From the NCBI GenBank assembly GCA_020401865.1, contig JADCAS010000012.1, positions 1 through 33,596 of the forward strand: 33,596 nucleotides of DNA, given 5' to 3'. The first letter of the stretch is position 1. Each line of letters opens with the position of its first letter. Under the pieces are notes generated by a model. That model saw nothing but the letters and a program-made list of their open reading frames with translations, had not been told where the DNA came from and did not search any database. Of the stretch, positions 1 through 11,706 are shown piece after piece. The stretch is from Phenylobacterium sp. Lineage in GTDB: Bacteria; Pseudomonadota; Alphaproteobacteria; Caulobacterales; Caulobacteraceae. The position numbers and the translations under genes were made by a program.

Positions 1-12
1 CTATCGAACGAC

Positions 13-372
13 TTGCGTGTGCAAGATTTGCTCGATCGAAAAGCTGGGAACAAAACAAAAACTGTAGCCGCTTCCGGGATAACAGACGCTCACCCGTTCC
101 GGTTCCTTTTCCGAGGCCCCGCCATATGCGATTCCCCTGCCGTGGATGGCGAGGACGTGCCGGTGCGTCATTTCGGGGTGATCCTGGACCTGGCGTCCTG
201 GCGGGCCCTGGCCGACCGGCTGGAGGCGGCGGGCGTGAACTTCATCATCCCGCCTCAGGTCCGTTTCCAGGGCCAGCCCGGCGAGCAGGCGACCCTCTTC
301 TTCCTCGACCCCTCCGGCAACGCCCTGGAGTTCAAGGCCTTCGCCGACGACGCCAAGGTGTTCGCCCGGTGA
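13..372 (+). pseudogene. VOC (glyoxalase) family protein, N-terminally truncated
   Basis: The reading frame is open from the window edge, but only about the last 78 codons look like a VOC-superfamily protein. They contain DGEDVPVRHFG, a strand-helix unit (LASWRALADRLEAAGV) and the typical ending FFLDPSGNALEFKAF, where the glutamate of LEFK would be a metal ligand in this fold. Family members are about 130-140 residues and begin with a first beta-alpha-beta half that is absent in all three forward frames upstream. The upstream bases (to about 125) are AT-richer and unlike the gene. The gene is therefore cut at its 5' side, by rearrangement, an element insertion or an assembly end. Its stop overlaps the GTG of the threonine dehydratase gene (GTGA), so the two were probably an operon. 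Substrate unknown. Confidence 0.7.
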
Positions 373-1355
373 GCGGCGTCGCCTTCGCCGACATCGAGGC
401 GGCGGCGGAGCGGCTGGCGGGCCAGGCCGTCGTCACGCCGCTGATCGAGAGCCCGGCCCTGAACGAGAGGCTGGGCCTGCGGGTGCTGATCAAGCCCGAG
501 TCCCTGCAGAGGGTGGGGGCCTTCAAGTTCCGCGGCGCCTTCAACCGCCTGTCGCAGATCGCCCCGGCCGATCGCCCACGCGGGGTGGTGGCCTTCTCCT
601 CGGGCAACCATGCGCAGGGCGTGGCCCTCGCCGCCCGGCTTCTGGACATGCCGGCGGTGATCGTCATGCCGGCCGACGCCCCCGCAGTGAAGGTCTCGGC
701 CACCCGCGGCTACGGCGCCGAGGTGGTCTTCTATGACCGCATGACCGAGAGCCGGGAGGCGATTGCGGCCCGATTGGCGGAAGAGAGGGGCGCGGTGATC
801 GTGCCGGCCTACGATGACCCCGACATCATTGCGGGGCAGGGCACGGCGGGGCTGGAGCTGGCCCGGCAGGTGCAGGCCTTGGGGGCGGAGCTGGACCTGG
901 TTGTCGGCCCGGTGGGCGGCGGCGGACTGATGGCGGGGGTGGCCATCGCGGTCCAGACCCTGTCGCCGAAGACCCGGATCGTGGGGGTCGAGCCCGAACT
1001 CTATGACGACGCCCGCCGGTCCCTGGTCAGCGGTCGGCGCGAGACGGCGGCGCCGACCGTGCGGACCCTCTGCGATTCCCTGGAGACCCCGTCGACGGGG
1101 GAGCTGACCTTCCCGATCCTGCGGGAGCGCCTCTCGGCCATCGTGACGGTGAACGACTCGGAGGTCGCGGAGGCCCTGAGGCTGGCCTTCTCCACCCTCA
1201 AGCTGGTGGTGGAACCCGGCGGCGCCGTGGGGCTCGCCGCCCTCATGGCGGGCAAGCTCCCGGAGGCGGCGCCCGGCGCCTGCGTGGGCCTTGTGCTGTC
1301 CGGGGGCAATGTGGATCCGGACCTCTTCACCCGGGTGCTGCGCGGAGAATTCTGA
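369..1355 (+). CDS. threonine/serine dehydratase (PLP, fold type II)
   Basis: Pyridoxal-phosphate enzyme of 328 residues that deaminates threonine (to 2-oxobutyrate and ammonia) and possibly serine. The start is taken as GTG at 369, overlapping the VOC stop by four bases; the frame is open further upstream, but that part is a shadow of the VOC gene. The PLP-lysine motif FKFRGA puts the Schiff-base lysine at about residue 53. SSGNHAQG and the glycine loop GPVGGGGL, which grip the cofactor phosphate, are both present, as is a late SGGNVD motif. There is no C-terminal ACT domain, so this resembles the short catabolic-type or serine-racemase-like dehydratases rather than isoleucine-inhibited long IlvA. 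It may still feed isoleucine synthesis. Assignment to the family is firm; the preferred substrate is not. Confidence 0.9.
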   Translation: MSGVAFADIEAAAERLAGQAVVTPLIESPALNERLGLRVLIKPESLQRVGAFKFRGAFNRLSQIAPADRPRGVVAFSSGNHAQGVALAARLLDMPAVIVMPADAPAVKVSATRGYGAEVVFYDRMTESREAIAARLAEERGAVIVPAYDDPDIIAGQGTAGLELARQVQALGAELDLVVGPVGGGGLMAGVAIAVQTLSPKTRIVGVEPELYDDARRSLVSGRRETAAPTVRTLCDSLETPSTGELTFPILRERLSAIVTVNDSEVAEALRLAFSTLKLVVEPGGAVGLAALMAGKLPEAAPGACVGLVLSGGNVDPDLFTRVLRGEF

Positions 1356-1426
1356 CGCAGCGCTTCTGGCGGAAGCCGGCGCCAGGGGGTAATCACCCCT
1401 CCAGCCTTCTCTCCAAGGGGACCTGA

Positions 1427-3082
<1,656 letters not shown>

Positions 3083-3140
3083 GGGTCGACGGGCGCTCGC
3101 CATGCCCTATGGTGACGCGCGTCATCTTTTGAGCGAGTCC

Positions 3141-3760
3141 ATGCCCGACACCGCCTTCGCCCCCGCCGGAAAGCGCGAGATCACCAAGGCGCAGAACCGT
3201 CAGGCGATCCTCGATGCGGCGCGCGAGGTGTTCGGCGAGGTGGGGTTCGAGACGGTGACCGTGCGCGACATCATCCGCCGCACGGGCCTGGCCTCGGGGA
3301 CCTTCTACAACTACTTCCGCTCGAAGGAGGAGGTCGCCGCCGCCCTGTCCCGGGACGGCGCCCGCCGCTTTTCGCCGGTGCTGAAGGCCCAGCGGGAGCG
3401 GGCCCGGACCTGGGAGGAGTTCGTCCGCGGGGCGCTCAGCGCCTATTACGGCTTCCTGGCCAGCGAGCATGACAACTGGATGGCCCGGCGTCCGGTGGGG
3501 GAGGCCGGTCTGACCGTCATGGGCGAGACGCCTGAAATGTCCGCCGTGTTCGAGGAGGTCCGCCGGTCCATCATCGACGAGGCCGAGCGGGGCGGGGCGC
3601 GGGGCGTGGACGCCGACTATCTGGCCGCCGCCTGCATCGGCCTGGCCCGGGAGGTCGGCCGCAAGATGCTGGCCCGGCGCCCCATCGACCCGGCGACGGC
3701 GACCGACTTCGCGGTGGCCCTGATCCTGCGCGGCACGGCGGGCCTGGCCGAGGCGGCGCG

Positions 3761-3764
<4 letters not shown>
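3141..3764 (+). CDS. TetR/AcrR-family transcriptional regulator
   Basis: About 207 residues. The N-terminal domain is a clear TetR helix-turn-helix: AILDAAREVFGEVGFETVTV leads into RDIIRRTGLASGTFYNYF and RSKEEV. The C-terminal part is a helical ligand/dimer domain of unrecognised specificity. An alternative in-frame ATG lies at 3102; 3141 is preferred because only the downstream start gives a normal-length arm before the HTH, though neither ribosome site is strong. Its stop overlaps the GTG start of the esterase gene by four bases, so it is co-transcribed with the esterase and probably the following oxidoreductase. It likely represses this cluster in response to a small lipophilic substrate (inference). 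Confidence 0.9.
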
Positions 3765-4813
<1,049 letters not shown>

Positions 4814-4816
4814 CCC

Positions 4817-5800
4817 ATGCGTGCGCTCGTCGTCGAGGAACTGGCCGCGGAGTACGCCGGCTGCCGGGTCAAGGACCTGCCCGACCCAGTTCCGGGGCCG
4901 GGGGAGGTGCTGGTCAAGGTCCGGGCGGGGGCGGTGAACTTCCCCGACCTCATGCAGACCCGGGGCGAGCACCAGCACAAGCCGCCCGTCCCCTTCACCC
5001 CAGGCATGGAGATGGCCGGAGACGTCGTCGCGGTAGGCGAGGGGGTGACGGCATGGAAGCCAGGTGACGCCGTGGCGGGGGGCTCGCGCACCGGCGCCTT
5101 CGCCGAGTACGCCGTCAGTTCCGCCGCCGCCCTGCACCGCAAGCCGGAGTCCATGACCTACGGTCAGGCCGCCGGCTACCAGGTCTGCTATCTGACCGCC
5201 TGGGTCGCCCTGGTCCGCCGCGCCCAGGTGCAGCCGGGCGAGTGGGTCCTGGTGCATGGCGCCGCCGGGGGCACAGGCCTCGCCGCCGTCGACCTGGCGA
5301 AGCACCTCGGCTGCCGGGTCATCGCCGCCTCGGCCTCCGACGCCAAGCTGGCGGTGATCGAGAAGGAATACGCCCCCGATGCGGTGGTGAACGTCACCCA
5401 GGGCTTCAAGGACCGGGTCAAGGAGATCACGGGCGGCCGAGGCGCGGACGTCATCTACGATCCCGTCGGCGGCGACGTCTTCGACGAGAGCGTACGCTGC
5501 ATCGCCTTCGACGGGCGCATCCTGTCCATCGGCTTCACCTCCGGCCGGCTGCCCGTGCTCCCCGTCAACTACGCCCTCATCAAGGGCTTCTCGGTCATGG
5601 GGGTCCGGGCGGGCGAGTACGGCCGGAAGTTCCCCGAGAAGGGTCGCGAGAACAACGAGGCCATCTGGAAGCTGGCCGCCGAGGGCGCCATGCATCCGCG
5701 GGTCGACCGGGAGTTCCCCCTGGACGGCTGGCGCAAGGCCTTCGACACCCTGGCCGAGCGGACCGTAGTGGGAAAGACCATTATCCGCCCCGACCTCTGA
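4817..5800 (+). CDS. NADPH:quinone oxidoreductase family protein (zinc-free MDR)
   Basis: 327-residue medium-chain dehydrogenase/reductase. The N-terminal GroES-like domain shows the quinone-oxidoreductase pattern PGPGEVLVKVRAGAVNFPD and PGMEMAGDVVAVGEGV. The nucleotide-binding domain has VHGAAGGTGLAAVDLAKHLG, the AAGGxG form typical of zeta-crystallin/QOR-like NADPH enzymes. The cysteine/histidine zinc ligands of alcohol dehydrogenases are not present. It closes the TetR-esterase-MDR cluster, and a small GC hairpin follows its stop. By family it transfers hydride from NADPH to quinones or to alpha,beta-unsaturated carbonyls or enoyl-CoAs; the substrate is not predictable. Confidence 0.88.
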   Translation: MRALVVEELAAEYAGCRVKDLPDPVPGPGEVLVKVRAGAVNFPDLMQTRGEHQHKPPVPFTPGMEMAGDVVAVGEGVTAWKPGDAVAGGSRTGAFAEYAVSSAAALHRKPESMTYGQAAGYQVCYLTAWVALVRRAQVQPGEWVLVHGAAGGTGLAAVDLAKHLGCRVIAASASDAKLAVIEKEYAPDAVVNVTQGFKDRVKEITGGRGADVIYDPVGGDVFDESVRCIAFDGRILSIGFTSGRLPVLPVNYALIKGFSVMGVRAGEYGRKFPEKGRENNEAIWKLAAEGAMHPRVDREFPLDGWRKAFDTLAERTVVGKTIIRPDL

Positions 5801-5833
5801 GGGCTCCTCCTGGCCCGGCGGGCCCCGACGCCA

Positions 5834-5862
5834 TTGACAGGGGGGCGGGCATCCCCTATTCC
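5834..5862 (+). promoter_or_regulatory. probable sigma-70 promoter for rpmH-rnpA-yidC-yihA
   Basis: A perfect -35 box TTGACA (5834-5839) is followed 17 bases later by TATTCC (5857-5862), about 32 bases before the rpmH GTG. It is the only good promoter-like pair in the 93-base gap. Upstream at 5812-5824 is a short GC hairpin (GGCCC-GGC-GGGCC) without a T tract that may attenuate read-through from the MDR gene. Confidence 0.55.
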
Positions 5863-5893
5863 CCGCGCCTCGTTTTGTCCCGGAGCTGGTCCC

Positions 5894-6028
5894 GTGAAGC
5901 GCACCTTTCAGCCCTCCCGTCTCGTGCGCGCGCGCCGTCACGGCTGGCGCGCCCGCATGGCCACCAAGAACGGCCGCAAGGTCGTCGCCCGCCGCCGGGC
6001 CAAGGGCCGCAAGCGCCTGACCGCCTGA
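5894..6028 (+). CDS. rpmH: 50S ribosomal protein L34
   Basis: A 44-residue, arginine/lysine-rich protein starting KRTFQPS and containing [16 protein letters not shown] and [10 protein letters not shown], the near-invariant L34 pattern. It is part of the large ribosomal subunit. The start is GTG at 5894, with CGGAG just upstream; the longer ATG frame from 5834 adds residues no L34 has. It leads the conserved rpmH-rnpA-yidC block. In bacteria this block often lies near the replication origin; dnaA and gyrB are not in this window. Confidence 0.97.
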   Translation: MKRTFQPSRLVRARRHGWRARMATKNGRKVVARRRAKGRKRLTA

Positions 6029-6062
6029 CCGGGCGACGCAGGCGAACCTCAGGGCCCTCCGG

Positions 6063-6473
6063 ATGGAGGAACCCGCCCCTCTCCCAAGTCTCCGTCTCGA
6101 ACGGCTCCGGACCCGTCCGGGCTTCCTCGCCGTCGCCAAGGGTCGCGCGTGCGCCCGGGGCGCTGTCCTGTTGCAGGTCCGGGATCGCGCCGACGGCGAC
6201 GACCTCGTCCGGGTAGGCTTCACCGCCACCCGCCGGATCGGCGGGGCGGTGGTCCGCAACCGGGCCAAGCGCCGCCTGCGCGAGGCCGCCCGCCTGCTCG
6301 TGCCGGTCCTGGGACGCCCCGGATGCGACTATGTCCTCATCGCCCGGGGCGGAACGCCGACCCGTCCCTGGCCGCGTTTGCTTGACGACGTGAAAACCGC
6401 GCTGATAAGCCTCGCGGCCGAGGGCGACCGCCCTGCCCGCGCGCCTGACCGCGCCCCCTCTTCAACAGACTGA
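6063..6473 (+). CDS. rnpA: ribonuclease P protein component
   Basis: 136-residue basic protein, the RNase P cofactor that helps the M1-type RNA remove 5' leaders from pre-tRNAs. The RNR signature is clear as VVRNRAKRRLREAARLL (about residues 63-79), preceded by VRVGFTATRRIGGAV. The region after residue 120 is a loose basic/proline tail. ATG at 6063 sits 34 bases after rpmH. Only 12 bases separate its stop from yidC, so the small yidD gene found in many bacteria between rnpA and yidC is missing here. Confidence 0.95.
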   Translation: MEEPAPLPSLRLERLRTRPGFLAVAKGRACARGAVLLQVRDRADGDDLVRVGFTATRRIGGAVVRNRAKRRLREAARLLVPVLGRPGCDYVLIARGGTPTRPWPRLLDDVKTALISLAAEGDRPARAPDRAPSSTD

Positions 6474-6485
6474 GCGCGCGATCGA

Positions 6486-8270
6486 ATGCCCGACAATACG
6501 AACCGCAACACGATCCTCTTCGTCGTCCTCTCGATGGCCCTGCTGTTCGGCTACCAGGCCCTGGTGCTGGGCCCGCAGAACAAGCAGAGGGAGGCCGAGC
6601 TGAGAGCGCGTGAAGGCGCCCAGGCCGTCCAGCCATCGGGCTCGCCTGCGGCGACCGTCCGGCCGGAGGGTCCGGTCTATGTCTCAAGGGCCGCCGCGCT
6701 TGGCGGCTCCCCCAGGGTTGCGGTGGACACACCCGCCCTCCAGGGCTCCCTGTCTCTGCGCGGGGGCCGGATCGACGATCTCTTCCTGAGGGACTATCGG
6801 GTCACCGTTGATCCGGGGTCGCCTCCCGTGGAGCTGCTCCGGCCCGAGGGGATGCGTGACGCTTGGTTCGCCGAGTTCGGATGGACCGGCGCCAACCTGC
6901 CGGGCCTGCCGTCGTCTGGTTCCCAGTGGACCCTCGTGCAGGGTGACCGGCTCTCCCCCGGCCGGCCCGTGGTGCTCCGTTACGATGCAGGCCAGGGGCT
7001 GGCCTTCACCCGTCGGATCGAGGTGGACGACAAGTTCATGTTCACCATCACCGATACGGTCGCGAACAGCCTGTCCAATCCCGTGACGATCGCACCCTAT
7101 GCTGCAGTCCAGCGCCGCGGCGCCCCCGCAGTCCCCGCGATGAACGCTCATGAAGGCGCCGTCGGGGTCATGGACGGCGTTCTGGAGATGCTGAACTATA
7201 ACCAGCTGAAGAAGGAGGAGGAGAAGGGCTTCTCAGCCACCGGCGGCTGGCTCGGCATCACCGACAAGTACTGGCTGGCGGCGGTGGTTCCCGAGCAGAC
7301 AGAGAAGGTGAACGCAGCCTACAGGACCACCCAGGTCTCCGGCGTCGACATCTTCGAGGCTAACTTTGTCGCCCAGCCACGGGTCGTTCAGCCCGGGGGG
7401 ACCTACACCCACGTGAGCCGTCTCTTCGCCGGCGCCAAGACGGTTCCGGTCCTCCGGACCTACGAGGACACCCTGGGGATCCCGCGGTTCGAGGACGCCG
7501 TCGACTGGGGCAGGCTGTTCTTCATCACCAAGCCCGCCTTCTGGCTTCTCGAGGTTTTCAACGGCCTGCTCGGCAGCTTCGGCCTCGCCATCCTGGCCCT
7601 GACCGTCGTGGTCCGCCTGCTGATGTTCTATCCGGCCAACCTGTCCTACGAGTCCCTGACCAAGATGAAGAAGGTCCAGCCGCAGGTGGAGGAGCTCCGC
7701 GCCCGGTTGAAGGACGATCCGCAGAAGCAGCAGCAGGAGCTGATGCGGCTCTATCAGTCGGAGAAGATCAACCCGCTGATGGGCTGCCTGCCCATGCTGG
7801 CGACCATCCCGGTCTTCCTGGCGCTCTTCAAGGTGCTGTCCGTGGCCATCGAGATGCGCCATGCGCCCTTCTACGGCTGGATTCAGGACCTCTCGTCCCG
7901 CGATCCGACAACCCTCCTGAACCTGTTCGGTCTGATCCCTTGGGATGTTGCGACGACTCCCTTCATCGGTGGCTTCCTGAATACCTACTTGCACATCGGT
8001 GTCTGGCCCCTGGCCTACGGCGTTACGCAGTGGCTTTCCATGAAGATGAGCCCCCCGGCGCCGGATCGCATCCAGCAGCGGATCATGGAGCTCATGCCGG
8101 TGATCTTCACCTTCGTCATGGCCCCGTTCGCCGTCGGCCTCATGATCTACTACACGTGGAGCAACGTTCTCACGATCCTCCAGCAGTACGTCATCATGCG
8201 AAAGTACCAGGTGGAGAACCCGATCGATGACTTCCTGAATCGCCTGAAGGCGCGAAGGGCCCCCGGGTGA
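6486..8270 (+). CDS. yidC: membrane protein insertase YidC
   Basis: 594-residue inner-membrane insertase/chaperone working with SecYEG or alone. An N-terminal transmembrane anchor ([17 protein letters not shown], about residues 10-27) is followed by a large periplasmic domain (to about 350) as in Gram-negative YidC. The conserved five-helix core follows: [19 protein letters not shown], a cytoplasmic coiled-coil hairpin ([19 protein letters not shown]), [20 protein letters not shown], and a final helix near [18 protein letters not shown]. The core arginine lies in VVRLLMFYP. It ends on TGA, overlapping the GTG of yihA by four bases. Confidence 0.97.
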   Translation: MPDNTNRNTILFVVLSMALLFGYQALVLGPQNKQREAELRAREGAQAVQPSGSPAATVRPEGPVYVSRAAALGGSPRVAVDTPALQGSLSLRGGRIDDLFLRDYRVTVDPGSPPVELLRPEGMRDAWFAEFGWTGANLPGLPSSGSQWTLVQGDRLSPGRPVVLRYDAGQGLAFTRRIEVDDKFMFTITDTVANSLSNPVTIAPYAAVQRRGAPAVPAMNAHEGAVGVMDGVLEMLNYNQLKKEEEKGFSATGGWLGITDKYWLAAVVPEQTEKVNAAYRTTQVSGVDIFEANFVAQPRVVQPGGTYTHVSRLFAGAKTVPVLRTYEDTLGIPRFEDAVDWGRLFFITKPAFWLLEVFNGLLGSFGLAILALTVVVRLLMFYPANLSYESLTKMKKVQPQVEELRARLKDDPQKQQQELMRLYQSEKINPLMGCLPMLATIPVFLALFKVLSVAIEMRHAPFYGWIQDLSSRDPTTLLNLFGLIPWDVATTPFIGGFLNTYLHIGVWPLAYGVTQWLSMKMSPPAPDRIQQRIMELMPVIFTFVMAPFAVGLMIYYTWSNVLTILQQYVIMRKYQVENPIDDFLNRLKARRAPG

Positions 8271-8953
8271 GCCCCGGGGACGCCCGGGAACCCGACCCAG
8301 GCGACGACTCCCACGAGGAGATCGAAGCGGCGCGCGTGCTGTTCGCCCGGCCGGCGGTCTTCATGATGGGTGCGGTCTCGGTGACCGGCCTGCCGGAGCC
8401 GGACCTGCCGGAAGTGGCCTTCGCCGGCCGCTCCAACGTGGGCAAGTCCTCCCTGATCAACGCCCTGGTCGGCCAGAAGCACCTGGCGCGCGCCTCGAAC
8501 GAGCCGGGGCGGACCCGCGAGGTCAACTTCTTCGTGGTCGACGACCGTCTGCGCCTGGTGGACCTGCCCGGCTATGGCTGGGCCCGGGCCGCCAAGGGCG
8601 AGGTGAAGAAGTTCCAGGCCCTGGGCCGGGACTATCTGCGCGGCCGGCCCAACCTGCGCCGGGCCTACCTCCTGATCGACGCCCGCCACGGCCTGAAGGA
8701 CGTGGACGAGGAGCCCATGGCCGCCTTCGACAAGGCGGCCGTCTCCTACCAGGTGATCCTGACCAAGGCCGACAAGCTCAAGCCCGCCGAGGTCGAGGCC
8801 GTCCGCGCCCGCACAGAGGCGCAAATCGCCAAGCGGCCCGCCGCCTTCCCGGGGGTGATCGCCACCTCCTCGGAGAAGGGGACCGGCCTGCCGGAACTGC
8901 GCGCCGCCATCGCCCGCGCCTGCGGGATCGGGGACTCGCCTGACGCGGCGTGA
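8267..8953 (+). CDS. yihA: ribosome biogenesis GTP-binding protein YihA/YsxC (EngB)
   Basis: 228-residue small GTPase of the TrmE-Era-EngA family needed for large-subunit assembly. Nucleotide motifs appear in order: G1 [10 protein letters not shown]2 threonine in [11 protein letters not shown]3 DLPGYG, G4 TKAD, G5 SSEKGTG. A 50-residue acidic N-terminal arm precedes the domain, longer than in E. coli but common in alphaproteobacteria. GTG start overlaps the yidC stop. It is the last gene of the rpmH operon here; the genes after it (acyl-CoA dehydrogenase, amidohydrolase) are not part of the usual set. Confidence 0.95.
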   Translation: MSPGDAREPDPGDDSHEEIEAARVLFARPAVFMMGAVSVTGLPEPDLPEVAFAGRSNVGKSSLINALVGQKHLARASNEPGRTREVNFFVVDDRLRLVDLPGYGWARAAKGEVKKFQALGRDYLRGRPNLRRAYLLIDARHGLKDVDEEPMAAFDKAAVSYQVILTKADKLKPAEVEAVRARTEAQIAKRPAAFPGVIATSSEKGTGLPELRAAIARACGIGDSPDAA

Positions 8954-8998
8954 GGCGGCATAGAGTCCCGTCCTAGGCAAAGGACGACGGGAGGCCCC

Positions 8999-10141
8999 AT
9001 GCTCGACACTTCAGGACGCACCCTCTTCGACGAGGACCTGTCGATCTTCCGCGAGCAGGTGCGCAAGGTCTACGCCCAGCACCTCGTCCCCAACCTCGAC
9101 CGCTGGGAGGAGGAGGGCGTGGTGGACCGGGCCTTCTGGCGGGCCTGCGGCGAGGCCGGCCTGCTCTGCCCGCAGGTCCCGCAGGCCTATGGCGGCCTGG
9201 ACCTGGACTACCGCTACAACGCCGTCATCGGCGAGGAGCTGACCTATGCCGGCTCGACGGCGGGCATCACCCTGCAGTCGGACATCGTCGCGCCCTACCT
9301 CATTCATTACGCCAGCGAGGACCTCAAGCAGGTCTGGCTGCCGAAGATGGTGTCCGGCGAGGCCATCGCCGCCATCGCCATGACCGAGCCCGGCGCCGGG
9401 TCCGATCTGCAGGGGGTGCGCACCACCGCCCGCCGGGTCGGCGACGACTACGTCATCTCCGGGTCCAAGACCTACATCACCAACGGGCAGAGCGCCGATA
9501 TCATCGTCGTCGTGGCCAAGACCGACCCGGACAAGGGCGCCAAGGGCATCTCCCTGATCCTGGTCGAGGCGACCCGGGAGGGATTCCGGCGCGGCCGGAA
9601 CCTGGACAAGATCGGCCAGAACTCCGCCGATACCTCCGAGCTCTTCTTCGAGGATGTCCGGGTCCCCGCCGGCAACCTGCTGGGCCAGGAGAACCAGGGC
9701 TTTGTCTACCTGATGACCCAGCTGCCGCAGGAGCGGCTGCAGATCGCCATCTCTGGCCAGGCCGGCGCCCAGCGCGCCTTCGACGAGGCCGTGAAGTTCA
9801 CCAAGGACCGCAAGGCCTTCCGCCAGACCGTCTTCGACTTCCAGAACACCCGCTTCACCCTGGCCAACCTGAAGGCCAAGCTGCAGGCGGGATGGGCGCA
9901 CCTGGACTGGTGCACGGCCCGGCATCTGCAGGGCGAGCTGACGGCGGCCGAGGCCTCGGCGGCCAAGCTCTTCCACACCGAGCTGCAGTGGGAGGTCTGC
10001 GACGCCGCCCTTCAGCTGCACGGCGGCGCCGGCTACATGAACGAGTACCCCATCGCCCGCCTGTGGCGCGACGCCCGGGTGCAGCGCATCTACGGCGGCA
10101 CCTCGGAGATCATGAAGGAGGTCGTCGCCCGATCCATCTGA
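8999..10141 (+). CDS. acyl-CoA dehydrogenase
   Basis: 380-residue FAD flavoenzyme catalysing alpha,beta-oxidation of an acyl-CoA, passing electrons to ETF. The three-domain layout is complete. The first signature is AIAMTEPGAGSDLQG (about residue 124), the middle beta domain contains SGSKTYITNGQSAD, and the C-terminal signature is QLHGGAGYMNEYPIARLWRD, then IYGGTSEIMKE, which carries a candidate catalytic glutamate. Start ATG at 8999 follows a strong GGGAGG site. The gene stands alone between yihA and a convergent amidohydrolase. It resembles the long-chain/isovaleryl-like group, but chain-length preference cannot be assigned. Confidence 0.93.
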   Translation: MLDTSGRTLFDEDLSIFREQVRKVYAQHLVPNLDRWEEEGVVDRAFWRACGEAGLLCPQVPQAYGGLDLDYRYNAVIGEELTYAGSTAGITLQSDIVAPYLIHYASEDLKQVWLPKMVSGEAIAAIAMTEPGAGSDLQGVRTTARRVGDDYVISGSKTYITNGQSADIIVVVAKTDPDKGAKGISLILVEATREGFRRGRNLDKIGQNSADTSELFFEDVRVPAGNLLGQENQGFVYLMTQLPQERLQIAISGQAGAQRAFDEAVKFTKDRKAFRQTVFDFQNTRFTLANLKAKLQAGWAHLDWCTARHLQGELTAAEASAAKLFHTELQWEVCDAALQLHGGAGYMNEYPIARLWRDARVQRIYGGTSEIMKEVVARSI

Positions 10142-10176
10142 CCTGGCTGCGGGGCCCGCGACGGCGCCTCGGCAGG

Positions 10177-10285
10177 CCCCCTCCGTCGCGCTGCGCGCGC
10201 CACCTCCCCCTGAAAGGTGGAGGAATTTCAGCATCTTAATTGCTCCCCTGCGGGGGAGCTGTCGGCGAAGCCGACTGAGGGGGCG
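10177..10285. repeat. pair of REP-like palindromic repeats in opposite orientation
   Basis: Two related GC-rich units lie between the convergent acyl-CoA dehydrogenase and amidohydrolase genes. Unit one (10177-10223) reads CCCCCTCCGTCG, a GC stem, then CACCTCCCC-CTGAAA-GGTGGAGG. Unit two (10242-10285) has GCTCCCCTGCGGGGGAGC, then GTCGGC-GAA-GCCGAC, then TGAGGGGGC, that is, the same parts in reverse complement. This is the arrangement of BIME/REP-type intergenic repeats, and similar elements are frequent between convergent genes in Caulobacter relatives (recalled, not searched). They can also fold as bidirectional transcription stops. Confidence 0.7.
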
Positions 10286-10292
10286 CCGGGAC

Positions 10293-11570
10293 CTAGGGGC
10301 GGCGGACCGTCTGTCCGCCCTTCATGACGAAGACGGGCCCCTCCAGGACCCGGATGTCGGCGAGGGGATCGCCCTTCACGCCCACCAGATCGCCCCAGGC
10401 GCCCGGCTTGATCTGGCCGACCTGGCCGGCCTGACCCAGGGCCTCGGCGGCGTTGATCGTGGCGGACTGCAGGGCCTGGAGGGGCGTGGCCCCCCACTGG
10501 ACCATGACCGCGAACTGCCTGGCGTTGTCGCCGTGCGGATAGACCCCGGCGTCGGTGGCGTAGACCATCTTCACGCCAGCCTTCAGGGCCTTCTGGAAGT
10601 TCTGCCGCTGGATCAGGCCGATGTCCCGGTCCTTCTGGAGGTTCTCCTCGAGCACCCCGTTCTTCGCGCCCTCGGCCTGGGTGTAGTCGGTGTTGTAGAT
10701 GTCCATGGCGAACCAGGCGCCCTTGCGGACCGCCAGGCGGATGCCCTCGTCGTCCACCAGGCTGACGTGCTCGATGGTGTCGACCCCGGCCTCGAGGGCC
10801 TGGCGGATGCCCGAGGCGCCATGGGCGTGGGCGGCGACCTTCATGCCCGCGGCGTGGGCCTCGTCCACCACTGCCTGCATTTCCGCCAGGGTCATCTGCT
10901 GGGCGCCGGGGGACGAGCCCCGCGAGAAGACCCCGCCCGTGGCGCAGATCTTGATCACCTCGGCGCCATACTTGCGCATCTTCCGCACCATCTTCCGGGC
11001 CTCGTCCGGGCTGTCGACGACGGCGGGGCTCTGCTCGTTCATGGACGGCGGGAAGAAGGTGGAGTCGCAGTGCCCCCCCGTGGCGCCGATGGCGTAGGCC
11101 GCCGGCACGATGCGCGGGCCCGGAACAAAGCCTTCCTCGATGGCCTGCTTCAGGCCGACGTCGCCGTATCCCTCCGACCCGACGTTCCGGATGGTGGTGA
11201 AACCCGCCTCCAGGGTGGATTTCGCATGGGCGACGCCGATGGCCGTCCAGAAGGAGTCCGTGAACAGCAGGCTGTTGTAGCCGCCGTAGAGGGGGGAGGA
11301 GGTGATGTGCACGTGCATGTCGATCAGCCCGGGCACAAGGGTGACGCCCGGCAGGTCGACCCGCTCGGCGCCCTCCGGGACCGCGTCGCCCTGGCGGCCC
11401 ACCCGGGTAATCCGGCCGTCAGTGATCAGGACCTGGGGCTTTTCCACGCGGGTGCCGGTCGCCACGTCGATCATCCGCTCGGCGGTGACCGCGACGGTGG
11501 TCGCCTGGGCAGGAAGCGCGGCGAGGCCCATGAGGGCGGCGGCGGTGGCGAGGCGGGCGGTCAGGCGCAT
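10293..11570 (-). CDS. exported amidohydrolase (Xaa-Pro dipeptidase/prolidase-like, COG1228 type)
   Basis: 425-residue metal-dependent hydrolase of the amidohydrolase superfamily. A signal peptide (MRLTARLATAAALMG, cleaved near AQA-TT at residue 23) places it in the periplasm. Metal motifs follow the family order: DMHVHI gives H86 and H88, a mid-domain lysine lies in EVIKICATGG, then AAHAHGA, EHVSL, and the late aspartate in YATDAGVYPHG. Related Caulobacter proteins hydrolyse dipeptides with a C-terminal proline, arginine or lysine (family knowledge), so a periplasmic carboxypeptidase role is a reasonable inference. Transcribed divergently from argB and convergent with the acyl-CoA dehydrogenase. 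Confidence 0.88.
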   Translation of the reverse strand: MRLTARLATAAALMGLAALPAQATTVAVTAERMIDVATGTRVEKPQVLITDGRITRVGRQGDAVPEGAERVDLPGVTLVPGLIDMHVHITSSPLYGGYNSLLFTDSFWTAIGVAHAKSTLEAGFTTIRNVGSEGYGDVGLKQAIEEGFVPGPRIVPAAYAIGATGGHCDSTFFPPSMNEQSPAVVDSPDEARKMVRKMRKYGAEVIKICATGGVFSRGSSPGAQQMTLAEMQAVVDEAHAAGMKVAAHAHGASGIRQALEAGVDTIEHVSLVDDEGIRLAVRKGAWFAMDIYNTDYTQAEGAKNGVLEENLQKDRDIGLIQRQNFQKALKAGVKMVYATDAGVYPHGDNARQFAVMVQWGATPLQALQSATINAAEALGQAGQVGQIKPGAWGDLVGVKGDPLADIRVLEGPVFVMKGGQTVRRP

Positions 11571-11706
11571 GGGCGGCTCCGGCGGAGGGGGCGGTGCGCC
11601 TTCCTAGCACGGCCCGGCCCTGCTCCAACCCCGTGACGCGGCGGGCGGGTGACAGAGGGGCCCGTGTCCGGTATCGGACCCCCGACGCGTGCAGGAGGTC
11701 CCGGAC

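Noticed and set aside
126..368. N-terminal extension of the threonine dehydratase frame
   Set aside because: It is an out-of-frame reading of the VOC gene (glycine/arginine/proline-rich); the GTG at 369 gives the family's normal N-terminus.
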